Shown here piece after piece: positions 8,437 to 16,632 of a DNA stretch of 49,652 nucleotides. Under the pieces are notes generated by a model. The model had not been told where the DNA came from. It saw only the letters and a list, made by a program, of their open reading frames with translations, and searched no databases. The stretch's first letter is position 1; every line of letters begins with the position of its first letter. This DNA is from Nitrospirota bacterium (lineage in GTDB: Bacteria > Nitrospirota > Nitrospiria > SBBL01 > JAADHI01): the NCBI GenBank assembly GCA_029261165.1, contig JAJDBV010000019.1, positions 1 to 49,652 of the forward strand, read 5' to 3'. Position numbers and translations under genes: made by a program.

Positions 8437-8513
8437 GAGAAACTGCTTGATTTTATAAAGAAAACGGGGAAACCAGCCTAAAATCAAGCCCTTGTGAAAA
8501 TACACAGTTTCTC
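8437..8513 (+). repeat. inverted repeat abutting the tRNA fragment
   Basis: The left arm 8437-8455 pairs with two blocks on the right: CTTGATTTTA (8446-8455) with TAAAATCAAG (8479-8488), and GAGAAACTG (8437-8445) with CAGTTTCTC (8505-8513). Both blocks are perfect. The right arm ends two bases before the tRNA-derived sequence. Confidence 0.7.
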
Positions 8514-8514
8514 A

Positions 8515-8559
8515 TTCGCAATCAGGAGGTCGGGAGTTCGATCCTCCCCAGCTCCACCA
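8515..8559 (+). other. tRNA-Ala(CGC) 3' fragment, probable att site
   Basis: The 45 bases are the 3' part of a tRNA: anticodon loop TTCGCAA, 3' anticodon strand TCAGG, variable bases, a complete T-arm (GGGAG TTCGATC CTCCC), the acceptor 3' strand CAGCTCC and an encoded ACCA. The bases before it (TCTCA) cannot pair with TCAGG, so the 5' half is absent and this is not a functional tRNA. A copied tRNA 3' end is the hallmark of tRNA-targeted integration. In this orientation the element lies to the left, and the intact tRNA plus integrase should be beyond the left edge of the window. Confidence 0.82.
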
Positions 8560-8716
8560 AATATATTTTCATCAAAATTAAACTTCCTTCATTGGGGGGA
8601 TCGATCGAGGGGGAGTGGGGGAGAGGTTCCCCCCACGATTCGAGGGTCACAGCACCGATTTTCGGGGCGCCCTGGGGGGCTGGCCCCTTGGGGAAGCGAG
8701 CTTGTCGCGCGTGTGA

Positions 8717-8737
8717 GATTCCTCCCCAGTTCCACCA
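8717..8737 (+). other. second tRNA 3'-end remnant
   Basis: GATTCCTCCCCAGTTCCACC followed by A matches the last 20 bases of the fragment ending at 8559 (GATCCTCCCCAGCTCCACCA) with one inserted T and one C-to-T change. It may mark an older or nested integration at the same tRNA. Confidence 0.5.
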
Positions 8738-8801
8738 ATAAAATCAATTGGTTATATTCTTTCTGCCATTTTTATGGCGACGACTCCCCCCCCTATTCTT
8801 C

Positions 8802-8834
8802 CAGATCGTTTGGACTCTCAATCCAAACGATCTG
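8802..8834. repeat. 13-bp perfect hairpin
   Basis: CAGATCGTTTGGA (8802-8814) pairs perfectly with TCCAAACGATCTG (8822-8834) across a 7-base loop. No T-run follows on either side, so it is not a typical intrinsic terminator. Confidence 0.6.
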
Positions 8835-9194
8835 TTGTGAAGCACCGTAAGCCCCGCTACACATAACCTCAAGAACCCATTCAAAATCGATAAACCATAA
8901 TAAATTTAATCAAAAAATGACAAGTTATCGGTATTGGTTCGAGACATTAAATTCTCCCCTTCCGACCAAACCAATTCAGATCTGGCCAACGCTATTCTTT
9001 TCCCTTGTTCTCTATAGATGATCCCCTCTTTGCACACCAGTAAATTGAATACAGAGTCATCCATGGAAGAAAAATAACACTAAAGATTATTAATAAATTC
9101 ACCGATAAATTATATAGGATGCGTCACTCTTGTGATTACTGAGGAGCTGACATCACGCCCAAGGATTTAAGCCTTTCTCCGAGATGATTTATTG

Positions 9195-9614
9195 ATGAAT
9201 ATCAAAAATCTTTACCTAGGGTTCTACCTTCTGTTGAGCATGATATCTGTGCTCACTCTAACGGGTTGCGGGGAAAAAGCCTCTGCAGGACCCGAACTAC
9301 CACCAGGATTATTTATCGACTCTTCGACAAACCGATTTCTGAAGACTTCATTCAGTGAGACAAAAGTGTGTATTGAATTAGAAATGGGGCAATTTGAGGG
9401 GGAGTTTGAAAAGATTTCAGTGGTCCTGATGCCACCTGTCTTCCCCTGCAAGCATTATACTGGAGGTTGCAGCGGAGAATATGTCGAGCCGAATTCTCTT
9501 AAGGTTGGAAGCCTGCATGTCTGGCGGCATGAGGTCATCCATTACCTTCTCTATCTGAACACAGGCGATCCGGACGCATCCCACCAAAGCCCTCTTTTCA
9601 ATACCTGCGTTTAA
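9195..9614 (+). CDS. small lipoprotein with HExxH motif
   Basis: A 139-residue predicted lipoprotein: an N-terminal hydrophobic segment ends in the lipobox LTGC (Cys about residue 25). The C-terminus contains RHEVIHYLLYLNTGDPDASHQSPLF, an HExxH zinc-metallopeptidase-like motif with a third His 13 residues after it and a conserved Asp nearby. Short lipoproteins with a late HExxH occur in several Gram-negatives; activity is not established. The ATG at 9195 is preferred over a TTG at 9192. A TCTGCC/GGGCAGA hairpin lies about 20 bases after the stop. The neighbouring GGDEF genes face the other way. Confidence 0.75.
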   Translation: MNIKNLYLGFYLLLSMISVLTLTGCGEKASAGPELPPGLFIDSSTNRFLKTSFSETKVCIELEMGQFEGEFEKISVVLMPPVFPCKHYTGGCSGEYVEPNSLKVGSLHVWRHEVIHYLLYLNTGDPDASHQSPLFNTCV

Positions 9615-9676
9615 TCTTAATCTCATCTTCTGCCATAAGGGCAGAGATTCCCCTTGCTCTCCTATGTGCTCAGCTT

Positions 9677-10735
9677 TTATACAGTCGGGGTAGTAATCTC
9701 TTGATTGCTTAAGTCTATTTCTGTTGCCACACGGTTTCTTCCTGAATTTTTTGCAAAGTAGAGTGCTTGATCGGACCGATGAATGAAGTCTTCTAAGGGT
9801 TCTCCCGGTCGATAGCATGCGACGCCGATCGAGACGGTTAGTGTCCCAAGTGGTTTCGATGTCCCCACTGCCTTTAGTTTTGTCTGGGCGAAAAAAGCCC
9901 TCACATTTTCAGCGACAATCTTAGCTCCTGCAAGGGGGGTCTGCGGGAGGATCACGGCAAACTCTTCTCCGCCGTAGCGTGCTAAAAAGTCGGTACCTTT
10001 CACCTTCTCCTTGATCTTTCTCCCAACAAATTTCAGAACATCATCGCCGGTAATATGTCCATAGGTATCGTTGAACCGCTTGAAGTGGTCTATATCAAAG
10101 AGCAATAAGCACAAATCTTGATGGTCGGATGTGGCTTGGCCTGAACAAATCACGAGTGTTTCATTGAAGGCTTTCCGGTTGGCAAGGCCCGTTAGAAAAT
10201 CCACTGCGGCTTCTGCTTTTGAATGGTCCAGTTCACCTTGAAGGGCTTTCAATTCTTCCGCAGATTCATTCAATTTTGCTTGCAATGTTTTTCCGTAGGT
10301 CCCTATTGATTTTGACTCGACGATAATTTTGTTCATCACTTTTTTTATTTCTTCAACAGAGGCGTCCTCTGACAAATGTTCCATGGAGTTTGAAACCGAA
10401 GATCCGTATTTTTCGGTTTCTCCGGACAGGGCCGCGACCTCAGCAAGCATGGTTACCATTACTTGTTGTATCTCTTCCCGGAATTTTCTGAGTTCGTTCT
10501 CGTCTTTTTCGGAGCAAAAGCGTTTATAAAGCACTTCATTTCTTTCCTCCGGAAATTTTTCGCCCTTTTCAATCATCGCATTGAGGGTTTTTAGCACTTC
10601 TTCATTGCCGGATACATATTCGTACCATACCGCATAATTCCGAGGCGTGACAGGTATCCCATGTTCGGACATGAGTGGTAGTGCAAGTCGGGCATAGGTG
10701 TAACACTTCTCAATGAGCTCTTTATCATTCATCAT
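9677..10735 (-). CDS. diguanylate cyclase (GGDEF)
   Basis: About 352 residues and cytoplasmic: no membrane segment is visible. The N-terminal 170 residues are helical (an EKCYTYARLALPLMSEHGIPVTPRNYAVWYEYVSG start typical of a family of GGDEF proteins) and probably sense or dimerise. The C-terminal GGDEF domain has DFLTGLANRKAF, the metal-binding FDIDHFKRFND, the catalytic RYGGEEF and VSIGVA, so it should make c-di-GMP from GTP. The product-inhibition site reads KGTD rather than RxxD and may be weak. The start ATG at 10735 has AAGGCGAG just before it; a TTG at 10762 would give a longer protein. The next c-di-GMP gene lies 160 bp upstream on the same strand. Confidence 0.93.
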   Translation of the reverse strand: MMNDKELIEKCYTYARLALPLMSEHGIPVTPRNYAVWYEYVSGNEEVLKTLNAMIEKGEKFPEERNEVLYKRFCSEKDENELRKFREEIQQVMVTMLAEVAALSGETEKYGSSVSNSMEHLSEDASVEEIKKVMNKIIVESKSIGTYGKTLQAKLNESAEELKALQGELDHSKAEAAVDFLTGLANRKAFNETLVICSGQATSDHQDLCLLLFDIDHFKRFNDTYGHITGDDVLKFVGRKIKEKVKGTDFLARYGGEEFAVILPQTPLAGAKIVAENVRAFFAQTKLKAVGTSKPLGTLTVSIGVACYRPGEPLEDFIHRSDQALYFAKNSGRNRVATEIDLSNQEITTPTV

Positions 10736-10921
10736 TTGTCTCGCCTTGGTTTTGGAGAGCAAGAGAATAGAATCATCTTGAGACTTTAAATATAAGGGAC
10801 TTCAATACTAAATAGAAAATATATTAAACAGTAAAAAACACAAAAAACAACCTCAAAAACCGGTTGCTAATCAATGGGAGCGATCTTTTCCTTGGGATGC
10901 TCTCAGTTAATCTTTGATGAC

Positions 10922-12439
10922 CTACTTAAGGAGCAAAACCTTTTCTTTGTTGGTGATGGATTTGAGTTCTTTCGGCTTGCCCAGTAAATAACCCTGGACC
11001 ATGCAAATATTCATATCCCTCACGGCGTGTAGCTCTTTTTCTGTTTCAACCCCTTCAGCAATGATCTCCTCGCGCGTGTAGTTCCGGATGGCGACCAACA
11101 ACTCTTTTAAGAAAGTTCTGAACTTGTCGGAGTGCACGCTTTGCAGCATGGTCGATCGATCTATTTTGATATAATCAGGAGTAAACTGAGCAATAAAGGG
11201 CAAGGAGATAAAGCCGGCCCCAAAGTCGTCGATGGCAAATTTATACCCCAACGCGCGCCACTTTCGAGCAATTTCCAGGTTGTATTCCACGTCATACAGG
11301 GCCTCGGTCTCTGATATCTCCAAGATGACTTCCATGCCGGGAGGTCTGGGAATCGGTTCAATGTCGCTGAGCATATCAAACTCAACATTGACAAATACGG
11401 TTTTCAAGCCGGCTTTTTGAGCCCCCTTGATCTGTTTCTTGAGACAAATACACTTCAGTTCTCTCAGCTTTCCGACGGCGTGATATTTTTTGAAGACTTC
11501 TTGTATGCTTTGCTTGCCCTTCGGGTCACGACCCAAGGCCTCATGTCCCAGGATTTGGTTTGTCTTGACATTCACAATGGGTTGAAACACAATATTGATG
11601 GCATCTTCATTGAGTTCGTACTCTTCCTCACCAATATGGATCTTGTCCCCTCCCTTCTTGGCGATATAGAGCGCGCGATCCGCAAGGTAGATCAGTTCAT
11701 CTTCATTTGATCCATGTTCAGGATAGAGGGCGACTCCGATACTGACATCCAAGCTTAGGTCATTTTTTTTCGCTATTTTGCGAATTCCCTTCTGGATCCG
11801 CTCAGAGGTCACCAGGATGCCCTCCCGAGTCGCATTTGCTAAAATAACCACAATTTCATCACCGCCCCATCTAAAAACCAGGTCCGTCCCTCTAGTGGAA
11901 TCTCTGAATGCCCTGGCAGCCTCCCGCAATACCTCGTCGCCGGCTTGATGGCCCAGAGAATCATTGACTGTTTTAAAATGGTCTAGATCGCAAAGGAGAA
12001 GCGCAAGGTTTGATTTGTTACGATTCGCGCGCAAGACTTCTTCTCCGATCCGGTGGTTGAAGTATTGGCGGTTATAGAGGTCGGTGAGCGGGTCACGGAA
12101 TGCCTGTTCTTGCAGGACGGCCCTGATGTTTCCAAAGGCGATCCGGGTGTGTATGACGTAGGCACAGAAAAGGACAATGAGGATAATCATTCCTCCTAAG
12201 GCCCTGGTGGCCGTGCGTGTGCTGGTCAGATTCTGGCCCGACTCGTTCAGGATCAGGAAATAGGTCGCCGCAGAAATACTTCCAATAGCCAGGATGAGGG
12301 CAAAGGCCAAAATCCAGAGGTGCCACTCGTGGGTTTCAATTTTATTTAAATCCTGGCTCGTCAGTTTATTGGCTTGTTTTTGTTGATCAGACTCTGACAT
12401 GTTTCGAAATTTGGACCCAAGTGACATTGCGATATCCAT
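10922..12439 (-). CDS. membrane GGDEF-EAL dual-domain protein
   Basis: 505 residues with two membrane helices near residues 42-64 and 82-100, then GGDEF and EAL domains. GGDEF: DPLTDLYNRQYF, CDLDHFKTVND, and the active site reads RWGGDEI instead of GGDEF, with an intact I-site RGTD five residues earlier. EAL: GHEALGR, EVILEISETE, DDFGAGFISL, KIDRS and IAEGVETEKEL carry the expected metal and catalytic acids, so c-di-GMP hydrolysis is likely; the cyclase half may be reduced or regulatory. No ribosome-binding site is clear; ATG 12427 is a possible alternative start. Confidence 0.92.
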   Translation of the reverse strand: MDIAMSLGSKFRNMSESDQQKQANKLTSQDLNKIETHEWHLWILAFALILAIGSISAATYFLILNESGQNLTSTRTATRALGGMIILIVLFCAYVIHTRIAFGNIRAVLQEQAFRDPLTDLYNRQYFNHRIGEEVLRANRNKSNLALLLCDLDHFKTVNDSLGHQAGDEVLREAARAFRDSTRGTDLVFRWGGDEIVVILANATREGILVTSERIQKGIRKIAKKNDLSLDVSIGVALYPEHGSNEDELIYLADRALYIAKKGGDKIHIGEEEYELNEDAINIVFQPIVNVKTNQILGHEALGRDPKGKQSIQEVFKKYHAVGKLRELKCICLKKQIKGAQKAGLKTVFVNVEFDMLSDIEPIPRPPGMEVILEISETEALYDVEYNLEIARKWRALGYKFAIDDFGAGFISLPFIAQFTPDYIKIDRSTMLQSVHSDKFRTFLKELLVAIRNYTREEIIAEGVETEKELHAVRDMNICMVQGYLLGKPKELKSITNKEKVLLLK

Positions 12440-12610
12440 AGATGAAAGGGAAGATAAAAAGTGGCTCGCTATTAAGCTTACCAGCTAAGTGTTTGTTGTC
12501 AAGGAATGTGATGCTTTCAAGGTTCAGGGAATAGGGAATAAGCAGAAGGTGTCTGTACTTGTAGTTGCCGTGTCAGGGAATTACTTCCATAAAAAGATTT
12601 GAGGTCGTGC

Positions 12611-12640
12611 TTGACACGCGAGATTTAAGTGGAGTATAGT
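12611..12640 (+). promoter_or_regulatory. sigma70 promoter upstream of TonB receptor
   Basis: A perfect -35 TTGACA at 12611-12616, 18-bp spacer, -10 TATAGT at 12635-12640. The expected transcription start is about 12647, exactly where the palindrome begins. Confidence 0.8.
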
Positions 12641-12646
12641 TCCCTT

Positions 12647-12683
12647 CCTAGCATTGATAGTGCATATCACTATCAATGCTAGG
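12647..12683 (+). promoter_or_regulatory. Fur-box-like palindrome
   Basis: A perfect 16-bp inverted repeat (12647-12662 against 12668-12683) with a 5-base centre. Its middle 19 bases (12656-12674, GATAGTGCATATCACTATC) match the classical Fur box GATAATGATAATCATTATC at 14 of 19 positions. It begins at the predicted start site, where a bound repressor would block transcription, and would also form a very stable 5' hairpin in the RNA. Confidence 0.7.
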
Positions 12684-12716
12684 TCAGAGGCTAGCAGTCA
12701 GTTTCTTAAAGAACTC

Positions 12717-12757
12717 AAAAGCCCAGGACAATGTTTCATCGTCCTGGGCTTTTTTTG
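12717..12757 (+). terminator. intrinsic terminator before TonB receptor
   Basis: AGCCCAGGAC (12720-12729) pairs perfectly with GTCCTGGGCT (12741-12750) over an 11-base loop, preceded by AAAA and followed by TTTTTT. This is a textbook rho-independent terminator, unusual in lying between a promoter and the gene it appears to serve. Confidence 0.88.
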
Positions 12758-12877
12758 TTCGGAAGGGAGAGAGACCTGATAATTGAGGGTTTCTCCCATT
12801 CGTAACGGGAACCAACGAACTTTCTCAGAAGGACTGTGCGGAGTTATATAGTGAACTTACATTTTACGGGAGGGAAG

Positions 12878-14944
12878 ATGAAATTGGATCGAAGAGGTTT
12901 TATGAAGCAGGTGAGAAGGTTTTCCACTATTGGTTTATCCGTACTTCTTTTACTAACAATAGTTGTAACGGCAATGGCCCAATCTGAAGAACCTGCCGCC
13001 CTGGAGGACATTACGGTTACAGGTGAAGAGGAAGCCGCAAGCCTCTCCGGCATGGGAAATCGTCCCTTGGTAGAGCACCCCGGCGCGGCGACGATTGTCT
13101 CTCCGGAGGCTTTGGATATTGGGCATTTTACCGATACGGTAGAGGCACTTCGTTCTGTGCCGGGCGTCCATGTCCTTTCAGAGTATGGACGGGGACTGCG
13201 ACCCAATATTGGGATACGGGGGATGGATCCCAATCGGAGCCGCAACACGCTTATTTTAGCGGATGGCGTCCCTATTCAGCCTGCCGTTTACGGCGATCCT
13301 TCTTCATATTACAACGTTCCGGTTGAGCAGATTGACCGCATCGAAGTTATTCGGGGTGGATCTTCCGTCATGTACGGGCCAAATACGATCGGAGGCGTTG
13401 TGAACTATGTGACGCGTCGCCCTCCTAAGGAACGAGAGTTCCGTCTTCGTGAGACGATTCGGCAGGGGGGATTTTATTCAACGGAGTTGTCGTATGGGCA
13501 GACCCTCAATGGGATGGGGGTCATGATAGCTCACCTCAATAAAGAAGGAGAGACGGTGCGGGATAACACCGAGGCTACCGTACATGATACAACCCTCCGC
13601 TTGACTTTTCCGGCGGGAAATGGCGGGGAGATGGCCCTTCGTTTTAATTTTTATCGTGAGATTTCACAGACACCGGGTGGTCTTTCCCAGGCTCAATTTC
13701 TGACCGACCCCAATCAGAGCCAGCGTTCACACGACTGGTTCTTAGGCCGACGGGGTTCTTTTGATATGCGTCTCAACCTGCCGATGACAGGAGCGCTCTC
13801 GAGCGAGACACTTTTTTATCTCAACTTTTTTGAACGAAATTGGTTCATTGCCAATGGGGCGGACTCTCCCACGGTAACAACCAACCGGCAGTTTCTCCGG
13901 GATTTCTTCGTCGTCGGTGTTGAGCCGCGTCTCAGGTTTGAAAAAACACTTGTGGGCGTCAAGGTTCATTATGAACAGCAAAACGACGTCAGACGACAGG
14001 GGGCAACCGTTGATGCTCGGAGCGGTGCGACCGATCGAGAAGCTGATCTTTCGACAACGGCCTTGGCCGCATATATCGAAACCGAATTAAACCCGTTTGA
14101 AGGTTTTACCGTGATCCCTGGCATTCGGTATGAGAACCTTGATCAGAAACGAAATGTCGGCCTTCGAGGCGCAGTGTCCGGTGTCGGCGGGCGGGCTGAA
14201 ACCTCTGAGTTGACCTGGGGACTGGGTCTTCGTTATGACTTGGCAAGCAGTGCGGTCTATGCGAACGTGCATCGAACTTTCAAACCTCCCACCTTCAATG
14301 AAGCGGTTGATCCGTCAGCCGCGACCGACCAGGACCTTGACGCGGAAACGGGGACAAACTACGAGATCGGTATTCGAAGCGAACTTGGCCATCGGGCACA
14401 TATTGATATGGCGGTTTTCCTGATCAAGTTTGACAATCAAATTGTTGATGTCGGTGGGACCGATCAAAATGCCGGAGAGACGGAACACAAGGGCCTTGAG
14501 GGAACCTTTGTTGTTGAGCCTCTGGAAGAACTTTCGCTTGATCTCAATGTAACCCTTCTAAGTACAGAGGCCAAAACCGGGGCAAATATTGGAAAGGACC
14601 TCCCGATGGCGCCCGAAATCAAGCTTGCGTGGGGCAGTACATACGAGCATTCCATTGGAAGCGGACATACGGCAAATATCCGACTGGAGGGGCTTTACAC
14701 GGACAAACAGTTCAGTGATTCCGCAAATACAATTGCTGAAAGTACGGACGGAGCGACAGGGCAACTCGAGTCCTATGTCGTGTGGAACCTAAAGGCCCAG
14801 TATGACGCGACCTTCTGGAAGGCTTTTGCCGGGGTGAACAACCTCTTGGATGAAGAATACCGGGAAAGACGTCAGGGTTTCTTTGGCGGTATTATTCCGG
14901 GCGCGACGCGAAACGTTTATGGAGGGGTTTCTCTCGTATTCTAA
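12878..14944 (+). CDS. TonB-dependent outer-membrane receptor (FecA-like)
   Basis: A 688-residue receptor. It begins with a signal peptide (MKLDRRGFMKQVRR, hydrophobic core, AMAQ cleavage). A TonB-box-like LEDITVTG comes next, followed by the plug domain with RSVPGVHV, NIGIRGMDPNRSRNTLILADGVPIQP and IEVIRGGSSVMYGPNTIGGVVNYVTRRPP, then a beta-barrel ending in a Phe (GGVSLVF). It should import a ferric chelate or similar ligand across the outer membrane using the TonB system encoded downstream. The ATG at 12878 is chosen for its GGGAGG ribosome-binding site; 12836 would add 14 residues without one. It is probably Fur-regulated through the upstream palindrome. Ligand unknown. Confidence 0.93.
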   Translation: MKLDRRGFMKQVRRFSTIGLSVLLLLTIVVTAMAQSEEPAALEDITVTGEEEAASLSGMGNRPLVEHPGAATIVSPEALDIGHFTDTVEALRSVPGVHVLSEYGRGLRPNIGIRGMDPNRSRNTLILADGVPIQPAVYGDPSSYYNVPVEQIDRIEVIRGGSSVMYGPNTIGGVVNYVTRRPPKEREFRLRETIRQGGFYSTELSYGQTLNGMGVMIAHLNKEGETVRDNTEATVHDTTLRLTFPAGNGGEMALRFNFYREISQTPGGLSQAQFLTDPNQSQRSHDWFLGRRGSFDMRLNLPMTGALSSETLFYLNFFERNWFIANGADSPTVTTNRQFLRDFFVVGVEPRLRFEKTLVGVKVHYEQQNDVRRQGATVDARSGATDREADLSTTALAAYIETELNPFEGFTVIPGIRYENLDQKRNVGLRGAVSGVGGRAETSELTWGLGLRYDLASSAVYANVHRTFKPPTFNEAVDPSAATDQDLDAETGTNYEIGIRSELGHRAHIDMAVFLIKFDNQIVDVGGTDQNAGETEHKGLEGTFVVEPLEELSLDLNVTLLSTEAKTGANIGKDLPMAPEIKLAWGSTYEHSIGSGHTANIRLEGLYTDKQFSDSANTIAESTDGATGQLESYVVWNLKAQYDATFWKAFAGVNNLLDEEYRERRQGFFGGIIPGATRNVYGGVSLVF

Positions 14945-14975
14945 CATTGCATTAATTCTGAAAGGGGAGTGAAAG

Positions 14976-15812
14976 ATGAAGTTTAGAAAGATATTTGAAA
15001 TTGGACTTTTTGTCGGTATTTTGGCAGTTCAAGGAGTGATGTCTTCTCCGGTCCGCGCTCATTTTGTCTGGATTGAAACGCCGCCGACGATTGCTCCGGG
15101 AGAGAAGGCCGAAGCCAAGTTATATTTTGGCGAGTCTCATGAATTTCTGCGGGAGGAAGCCGGCGGGAGGCTGGACAACCGAAAAGGCATGAAGGTTTGG
15201 ACCGTCGATCCCAAAGGCGAAAAAGACTCTGTCAGTTTCAAGAAAAAGGTGAACTTCTACAGCGCGAATCTGCGTGTTGAAAAACCGGGAAAATACAATC
15301 TGATCGCGGTCGATGTGGAGAGCGAGGTTGTCGATGGGACCAAGTTCGCGAGCATCGGGATCTTCTTCAAGCCGATGTTTTATGCGCGGACTGTCTTCCT
15401 GGCCTTTGAGCCGGGTCGCGTCTCGGAGCGGGAGGGGGAAATCACCGAGTTCATGGAACTCGATATTGTTCCGGTGACGAGCCACCTCAACCCTTTGAAG
15501 GGAACGGTTACGCCAACGGTCGGGGAAGAGGTTGTGTTGCAGGTTTTCTTTAGGGGAGAACCGGTGGCCAAGGCCAAGCCCCTGGCCTTGTCTCCGATTG
15601 GGTGGATTAAGGATTTACGATCCAATTCCAAGGGGATCGCGCGTTTTACCCCGCTCTGGCCTGGAACCTACGTCATCGATTATGTTCACATGGAAAAGGT
15701 CCCGGGAGAATACGAAGGAAAGGCGTATGAGGGCGTCCGCCATCGGGCAACGTTTACGATACAGGTAGAAAATCGCCACCACGGCAAGAACAAGCACAAA
15801 AAGAAGAAATAA
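14976..15812 (+). CDS. DUF4198 periplasmic protein
   Basis: 278 residues with an N-terminal signal peptide and mature start HFVWIETPPTIAPGEKAEAKLYFGE, typical of DUF4198 proteins linked to metal uptake (the NikM/CbiN-like group). The beta-rich body ends in GKARHRATFTIQV-type sandwich strands and a His/Lys-rich tail (NRHHGKNKHKKKK) that could bind metal. GGGGAG precedes the ATG. It follows the receptor by 31 bases and abuts the PepSY gene, so the three form an operon and it may be the periplasmic component of this uptake route. Substrate is inference. Confidence 0.85.
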   Translation: MKFRKIFEIGLFVGILAVQGVMSSPVRAHFVWIETPPTIAPGEKAEAKLYFGESHEFLREEAGGRLDNRKGMKVWTVDPKGEKDSVSFKKKVNFYSANLRVEKPGKYNLIAVDVESEVVDGTKFASIGIFFKPMFYARTVFLAFEPGRVSEREGEITEFMELDIVPVTSHLNPLKGTVTPTVGEEVVLQVFFRGEPVAKAKPLALSPIGWIKDLRSNSKGIARFTPLWPGTYVIDYVHMEKVPGEYEGKAYEGVRHRATFTIQVENRHHGKNKHKKKK

Positions 15813-16601
15813 ATGGTCAACTACCGAAATACACGGAAGATCCATCAGTTTGTGACGATTGGGTCTATCCTTTTCTTGCTGGCCAGTGTCATTTCAGGCC
15901 TCCTATGGGCCTATGCCCCTTACCTTTACTGGGCGGATGGCTACATGAAGCGAAAGGATGAATTCCCTCCGCAGGACATTTCGCAAGCACGTCTTTCTGT
16001 TTCGGACATCATCCTGAAGGCCGAATCCAGGTTTGGAAAAGAGACCGTCCTCCAGGAGGTGACTCTCCGATCAGATGCAGGGATGATTTTGTTTGATGTC
16101 CGGTACCGTGGCGAGGATGGAAAAAGCCATCGTACCTTGCTAGATGCCAACTCAGGTGACTGGATTTCCCCTTTGAATAAGGAGACCGCCCTCCGCTTTG
16201 CCCGGCAATATGTCCCGGACAACCCCCCGGTGGAGGCGGTCTCCTTGATGGAGGCGTGGATTCCGCGAAAGAAGACCACCGGCCGACCGGCCTGGATTGT
16301 CCGCTTCGGGGATGCCGGTGAGACCGAAATAATCATCGATCTGGCGACTGGAGAGATCCTGGAAGACCAGGACAACATCCGGCGATTTCACTTCTTCATC
16401 ATGAAACTCCACCAGTTTAACTTCTTCGGCTTTAAAAAGGTGCTGACCATCATCCCGGGGCTCCCGCTCCTGATTGCGATCATCACAGGCGGCATCATGT
16501 GGGTTACGCCAAAGTGGCGCAACTACGCCAAGAAGAGGACTGTCAGGGCGTCGCTTAAGTCGGAGTCGTCACAAACGGAAGCTGTTTCCATCAAGTCGTA
16601 G
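15813..16601 (+). CDS. PepSY-associated membrane protein
   Basis: 262 residues: an N-terminal membrane helix (TIGSILFLLASVISGLLWAYAPYLYW), two PepSY-like periplasmic repeats (residues about 65-115 and 125-185, the second with RPAWIVRFGDAGETEIIIDLATGEIL), and a C-terminal helix (VLTIIPGLPLLIAIITGGIMW). A conserved pattern RKIHQF near the N-terminus and RRFHFFIMKLHQFNFFGFKK before the last helix is typical of PepSY-TM proteins linked to TonB receptors, some of which act as inner-membrane iron reductases. The start ATG directly follows the previous stop codon. Function in metal reduction or release is inferred. Confidence 0.8.
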   Translation: MVNYRNTRKIHQFVTIGSILFLLASVISGLLWAYAPYLYWADGYMKRKDEFPPQDISQARLSVSDIILKAESRFGKETVLQEVTLRSDAGMILFDVRYRGEDGKSHRTLLDANSGDWISPLNKETALRFARQYVPDNPPVEAVSLMEAWIPRKKTTGRPAWIVRFGDAGETEIIIDLATGEILEDQDNIRRFHFFIMKLHQFNFFGFKKVLTIIPGLPLLIAIITGGIMWVTPKWRNYAKKRTVRASLKSESSQTEAVSIKS

Positions 16602-16632
16602 CCTTTTAACGGCCTTCCAATAATTAAAGGAG

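Larger units (their letters stand above)
8560..9194. other. gene-free stretch after the att site
   Basis: I see no convincing gene here. It holds a second, decayed tRNA 3' end at 8717-8737 and a 13-bp perfect hairpin at 8802-8834. A G-rich tract (8595-8700) precedes an AT-rich part from 8870. The open frame across 8494-8850 runs through the tRNA fragment and the hairpin and has no recognisable protein. Confidence 0.6.
12647..12757 (+). ncRNA. candidate small RNA or terminated leader
   Basis: The predicted transcript begins with the 16-bp hairpin, continues through TGCTAGGTCAGAGGCTAGCA (12677-12696), which can form an alternative 6-bp hairpin with the 3' arm of the first, and ends at a strong intrinsic terminator (12717-12757). 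No reading frame of note is present. The receptor gene starts 120 bases later, so this may be a Fur-regulated sRNA or an attenuated leader. I do not recognise a known riboswitch. Confidence 0.55.

Noticed and set aside
8494-8850. 118-codon open frame on the plus strand
   Set aside because: It reads through the tRNA fragment and a 13-bp hairpin and has no recognisable protein; chance frame in G-rich DNA.
12647-12757. Known riboswitch (B12 or similar) upstream of the TonB receptor
   Set aside because: No B12-box or other riboswitch core is visible; the sequence is explained by the palindrome and terminator.
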